A stretch of DNA of 64,000 nucleotides, from assembly GCF_024139115.2 (NCBI RefSeq), contig NC_085140.1:162776452-162840451 (forward strand), written 5' to 3'. The position numbers were made by a program, and so were the translations under genes. Shown here piece by piece: positions 59,115 to 64,000 of the stretch (within the stretch, counting starts at the first letter, position 1; every line of letters begins with the position of its first letter). The DNA comes from Armigeres subalbatus. Lineage: Eukaryota > Arthropoda > Insecta > Diptera > Culicidae. Below the pieces are notes generated by a model. That model was not told where the DNA came from. It saw only the letters and a list, made by a program, of their open reading frames with translations, and made no database searches.

Positions 59115-61960
59115 CAGTTTCTTAAACAAATGATTCAATTGCTCCTGGCATTCTATCCGAAATTCTATCAGGGATTCTTTAGGAATGCCTCCAGAAACTT
59201 CTTCGGCAGTGTCTTCAGGAATTCCACCATAAATTTTGACGGGAATTGATCTGAAAATTCCACCATTATTTACTCCAAGAAAATCTTCACGAACTTCTTT
59301 ATAAGTTCTGCAGAACTCCTTGCAATAATTCAAATAATTTCGTGCTGTTTCCCATAATTTTTAAGAATAGGACTATTCCGTGGAAATTCCGCAGAATTGC
59401 CAGTAAACATTCCTGTGAATTTGACGAAAAATCTTCGAATTTCTTGTGTAAATTCCATAAAATTTTCCGTGAATTGTTTCGAATAATTTCTTGTAAAAAT
59501 TTCAAAGAATTTCTCCAGGAATTCCACCGGAAATTTATACAGAAATTATACCGAAAATGAAATCAACAATAGAATTTTCGGAGGAATTCCTAGATTAATT
59601 CGCAATGAAATCCTGAAAGAATACCGGCGGAAACTTCAAGATTTCTACTGGGAGATCCTCCAGGAGTTTCTCCGAAAATTCCTCCTGGAATTCTTCCAGG
59701 AGTTCCACCGGCATTTCCACCAAGAATTTCTCTAGGATTTCCTTCGAGAATTATTCTTGTAGTTCTATTGGCAGTTCCTCTGAAAATTCTTCCGGGAATT
59801 TCGGCAGAATTGGAATTTATTTAGGCTTCTTCAGTAATTTATATAGATTTTTCACCAGAAGCTCCTCCGAGAATTTCTCTGCGAGGAGCTCAGGGAATTC
59901 TCCGGGAGGTCCCCTGATGATGATGATGGTCCAGCTACAAACCCCAACAAAGGTTTCAGCTAGACGAGATTTGTCTATACGATGAATTCTGTTGTTTGCG
60001 AGAATGCTTCTGGTAGCTTCCCCGGGGTTCCTTTGAAAATTCTCCCGGGAGTTTCTTCAGAAATTCTTCCAGAAAATTCCTTCGAGAGTTCCTCCGGGAA
60101 TTCCACCAGCAATTCATCCGGGAGTTTCTACGGAAATTCCTCCGGGAGTTCCACCAGAAGCTATTCCAGGAATTTATTCAGGCTTTTTTCAGGATATCAT
60201 TTAGGCTTTGTTCAGAAATTAAGCTGGAAATTCCTCCCGAAGTTCTTCCGAGGTCCTCTAGGAATTCTTCTAGGATTTCCTCCTGAAATTCCTCCGGGAG
60301 TTCTTACGGGAGATCTTAGGTGAGCTCCTCCGGCAGTTCCTTCGGGAATTCCTCCGGGAGATCCACCAGCAGTTTCTACGAGAATCCCTCCGGGAGTTTC
60401 AACGGCAGTTTCTCCGGGTGTTTCTCTGAAAAGGAACTCCCGGAGGAACTCCCAGAGTAATTTCCGGAGGAGCTCCCGGGGGATTTTCTATAGGAATTTC
60501 CGGAGAAATTATCAGAGGAATTCTCGGAGGAACTGCCAATAGAACTTCTGGAGGAATTTATTGAAGAACTACAGGAAGAATTTCCGGAAGAAATTCTGGA
60601 GGAACTCTCGTAAGAATTCTAGGATGAACTAGGAGGAGTTCCTGAAAGAATTCTTAAAAGAACCTCCCGGAGGAATTTCCGTAAGAACTCCCAGAGAAAT
60701 TCTCCGAGGAACTTCTGGAGGAATTTGTAGATAAATGCATAAAGAAATGCTAAATGAATTCCTGGAAGAAAGCCTGATTGAATTCCCGAAGGAACTACTG
60801 GTGGAACTTCAGAGGAACATCCGGTGGAGTATCCCTAGAGGAAGAGAAAAAATATTTCTGATGGAACTTCCGAAATCCCATTTCCCGTGAAATTCCTGCC
60901 AAATATCGTCCAGGAATTCCCTGTAAAGTTCCTGGAGGTATTACCGGAGAATTTCTTGGAAAAACTTCTGGAAGAACTCCCGGAGGATCTCCCACAAGCA
61001 CTTTCGGAGGAATTCCCACATGGAAATCCTGAAATAATTCTTAGAGAAGTTCCTAAAGGAATTTCCGAAAAAATATCTGAAGGAATTCCCAGAAAAATAC
61101 CAGGAGGAGTTAATGCAGAAATTCCCAGATGAAATCCTGAAAGTATTCCCAGATGAATTGCTGAAGAAAATCCCTGCGGATTGTTCCGAAGAAATTTCTG
61201 GAAGAACTCTTGGCAGATATCCGAGTAAATTCCGAGTGAAGTCCGGAAGGAGTTCTAGTACACTTCCGCGGAAAATCTCCCGGAGAAATTCCTGAAGGAA
61301 TTCCTGGATAAGTACCTGAAGAAACTCCCGAAAAAATACCTGTAAGAATTTCTGGGGAAATACTTGGACGAATTCCAGGAGAAATTCATGAAGATATTTC
61401 TAGAGGATTTCTTGAAGGATATTCTGAAGAATTCCAGATTGAAATGCTAGATGATTTCGCTATTGAATGTTTGGAGGTATTCCCGGAAAATTTCCTGGAA
61501 GTAATCCTGGAGGAATTAAAGGAAGAGTTCCGAGAGGAATTCCCGGAGAAGTTCCTAGAAGAATGCCCGAAGGAATTACTTATAGATTTACAAGTGAAAT
61601 TATGGAGCTAAATCGTAGGATTTCCGTCATAAATTTTTGAAGAAACTTCTGGTAGAATTTTGGGAAGAAATTCCGTATGTTTTCTTGACGGAACTCTCGA
61701 ATGCATGCCTGAAGGAAATGCCGGATTCTTCTTGAAGAGAGAATAGCCGAAGAAATATCTAGAAGTAAATCTTGGAAAGAAAAAAATAAATCTTCAAGGA
61801 ATTTCGTCGTGAATTTCCTAAAAAAAAAATTTAGTGGGGGGTTTCTAGATGAGGAGGAATTACAATTACATGAGAAGGATTTTCAAACGATTTTCAGAGG
61901 AATTTGTGGATAACTTTCCGGAGGAATTCAGAAGTTCCCAGGGGTGCCCGAAATGTTTCG
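59115..61960. repeat. Large GGAATTCC-type minisatellite with strand switch
   Basis: About 2.8 kb of short degenerate units. Left of about 60425 they read GGAATTCCTCCGGGAGTTCC. To the right they read in the complement, GGAACTCCCGGAGGAA, so the array is a giant imperfect palindrome. An unrelated block sits at 59915-59990. All open frames here, including Glu/Pro-rich ones, are repeat translations. Confidence 0.85.
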
Positions 61961-62159
61961 AGTTGTTTTGAACTTTCATACATTATGGATCCTGGATGCC
62001 CTAATAAGTTTTGGGAATCTTTTGAATTTCAACCACCTATTTCTGTATATGAATGGATCGTAAGGTGCACATGTTTGAGGGAATTCATTTCAGTAGCCGT
62101 TCAATCTTTCCACAATTTAGGGGGGGCGACGGCCCCTCCATGCCCCTCCATGTAAGTAT
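61961..62159. other. Unassigned sequence
   Basis: Short non-repetitive gap with no recognisable gene. Confidence 0.3.
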
Positions 62160-62262
62160 GGGACTGAAGACGGCCTTACAGTTGAGGTAGAAGTCGAAAT
62201 ACGTGATTAAAATGTGGTGGAATTGAATGGAAAAGTACTAAACTCGTCTTGTGACGGGGAAA
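62160..62262. repeat. Single decayed arm of foldback family H2
   Basis: Shares GAAGACGGCCTTAC, GTCGAAATACGT, GTGGTGGAATTGAATGG and AACTCGTCTTGTGAC with the right arm at 26585-26680. Confidence 0.65.
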
Positions 62263-63569
62263 ACTTTAATTGAGCTTGAGCTTAAGCTTGACTGACCTCC
62301 CGTAGTTGACCAGATCAGCTGTTCTTGCTCAGAGAGTCAATAGATGTTTGCATGGAGCCAGTACGCATTGTACAAGTGCTGGTGATTTCATTTGTTTAAC
62401 CTAACAGCGCCTGCAACGTTGGAATGCAAGTCAATGTAAGGAAGGGGAGGAAATGATGACGCTATCTCTCGCCCAGCGTAAGACGAATACACCCCTGTAC
62501 TTGCCACAAGGTCCGAAAGGCAGAGGTTCGTCTTGGTTAACGAATTGCCAATGTGATAGAAAAACAAGTGATGGATTTCTGTTGGAGGTATAGGTGATAG
62601 AAAATATGGCAACCGTCCATTTTCAGATCTAGCGATTGCTAGACACATGAAAGATATAGAAAAGAATACAAATTAGAAGAATGGAACGAGCTCAGGATTG
62701 AACCCACGACCTCCTGCGCAAGAGCCAGAAACGGAAGCCATCTCCAGTAACATTTGGGTTCTATACTGGTTTTAAAAGACTCTTATAGAACAAAAATGGG
62801 TTACAAGACCGTTACAAAACCAATAATGTTATTTGGGATATGACTACCAAGCCCGTCTTATGAATTAAAAATTTATCTAGAACAATAATAAAGAAGTACA
62901 TTATTCCAAAAACTTATGTTTGAAATCAAGTAAGTTTTGCGATTTTATTTACTTTTTATTTTAGAAATCATTCATTATTCAAAGACTGATAGGATATTGA
63001 ATTCAGCAAAAAAAAAAAAATTCAAAGGATTTTTGAATTTTTCGTGCAAATGGTGGAATTTCAGTTGAAATTTCGGTGAACTTCTCTTGAAAATTTTAAA
63101 TAATTTTCTATGAAAACTACCAATGCTGCCCTGCGAATATTTCAAATTATTTTTAGTGTAAAAGAAGTTCTAAATAAGTTCTTGTGAATACTGAATATAA
63201 TATGATTCATATTCCGAACGCTTGAATTTAAATAGCTATTTCAACAACGTGGTTCTTTCCATAGGTTCAAAAGATTAGTTTCAGAGCTCTAAAACGTGTT
63301 CGGAATATGAGTCATGTTCTGTATTTGAGTCAAAACGGTAGATTTTTGCTAAACCCAGAGGGATTTCCTGGAAAAAATCAGGAAGTCAAAATTCAGACTA
63401 TTACTTCAGTTGAGAAAAATCTACTTTGGAAACATGAAAGATTTAGCAAAAAATCTTGAAAAAAATCTTTAAAGAAATAAAAATCACAGAAATAAACGCC
63501 TTCGTCATATGATTGTCGGACCGGCACTTACCTCTAATACCTCTAATCATCTGTTTCCACAAATCTTGA
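62263..63569. other. Unassigned sequence before the terminal LINE
   Basis: No gene supported. A minus-strand GGGTTCAATCCTGAGC motif near 62700 resembles a tRNA-type B box, possibly a SINE relic. A weak inverted pair surrounds 62755-62840. Confidence 0.3.
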
Positions 63570-64000
63570 ATCAACCCAGAATACGTCTTTAATCACGTTG
63601 TAAATAAAATTGAGAAATCTCTTTCAATAAAAGAAATAGCTCTTTGCTCTTTCCTTGATATTGAAGGAGCTTTTGACAACACTTCATACTCGTCGATGAC
63701 TACAGCTATGAAGAAAAGGAAGTTTAACAAAAGTATTATAAACTGGATTCATACTATGCTTGCAGAAAGAGAAATCACTTCAGAGCTCGGGGGATCGTCT
63801 ATAACCGTGAGGGCAACAAAAGGCTGCCCACAGGGAGGAGTGCTTTCACCACTTTTGTGGTCGTTAGTAGTTGACGATCTTGTAAGAAGCTTGGAAGCTA
63901 AAGGTTTCGAAGTTGTAAGCTTTGCAGATGATATTGTCATCATAGTAAGAGGAAGTTTGATAACGTAGTTGCGGAGATAATGCAGCAGGCTCTGATGTTC
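63570..64000 (+). pseudogene. Non-LTR reverse transcriptase fragment, cut by the window end
   Basis: The frame from about 63570 reads KIEKSLSIKEIALCSFLDIE, GAFDNTS, then TKGCPQGGVLSPLLWSLVVD, and FADDIVIIVRG (catalytic ADD near 63930). A one-base frame change near 63950 creates a stop at 63966-63968. In another frame the product continues FDNVVAEIMQQALMF to the edge. The GCPQGGVLSPLLW and DIEGAFDNTS wording separates it from both the I-clade and CR1-like LINEs in this window. The clade was not assigned. Confidence 0.8.

Noticed and set aside
60887..61132. Glu/Pro-rich 81-residue open frame
   Set aside because: It is a translation of the GGAATTCC-type minisatellite; the codons follow the DNA repeat unit.

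Overview
The window looks like a repeat-packed intergenic and intronic piece of a culicine mosquito chromosome, most likely Aedes. This is inferred from very high transposon density, I-clade and CR1-like LINEs, tRNA-derived SINEs with GAA tails, many TA- and TTAA-flanked hairpin MITEs, and AT-rich DNA with long degenerate minisatellites. No bacterial-type operon, tRNA gene, rRNA gene or CRISPR array was seen.

Host coding sequence is scarce. One minus-strand exon of a ZP (zona pellucida) domain protein lies at 15400-15632. The last three exons of a plus-strand gene for a probable single-pass membrane protein lie at 44209-44563, with introns of 70 and 82 bp. A 46-bp minus-strand exon-like segment (33889-33934) and an unrecognised minus-strand terminal reading frame (46065-46285) are weak candidates.

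Mobile elements, left to right. An old repeat (736-2155) has an inverted second copy at 29347-32554, broken by three later insertions. A 5'-truncated I-clade LINE (2538-6559) has a 14-bp target duplication and lies in or beside an older decayed I-like LINE (6575-8790), which is itself split by a TTAA-flanked, piggyBac-like nested palindrome. At 9-14 kb are a TA-flanked MITE, a 1.5-kb minisatellite, a SINE and a palindromic satellite. At 17.3-18.6 kb is a LINE derivative that carries ORF1 but no ORF2. At 19.1-21.1 kb is a non-coding insertion with a 22-bp target duplication and a pentanucleotide tail. At 22-28 kb are SINE, hairpin and LINE relics. At 35.6-43.4 kb is a duplicated satellite segment whose second copy is split by a full-length CR1-like LINE (38292-42950), which in turn holds two mini-retroposons and a SINE. 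At 48-62 kb are hairpin MITEs, a foldback element with tandem units and long GGAATTCC-type arrays. The window ends inside another LINE reverse transcriptase.

The most unusual signal is a family of about 47-66-bp retroposons, tail included (16908, 40827, 41091, 51597, 58118). Five independent insertions each have a target duplication, and all start within a few bases of the same internal position. They are either extreme truncations of one LINE at a fixed reverse-transcription stop or a minimal stand-alone retroposon.
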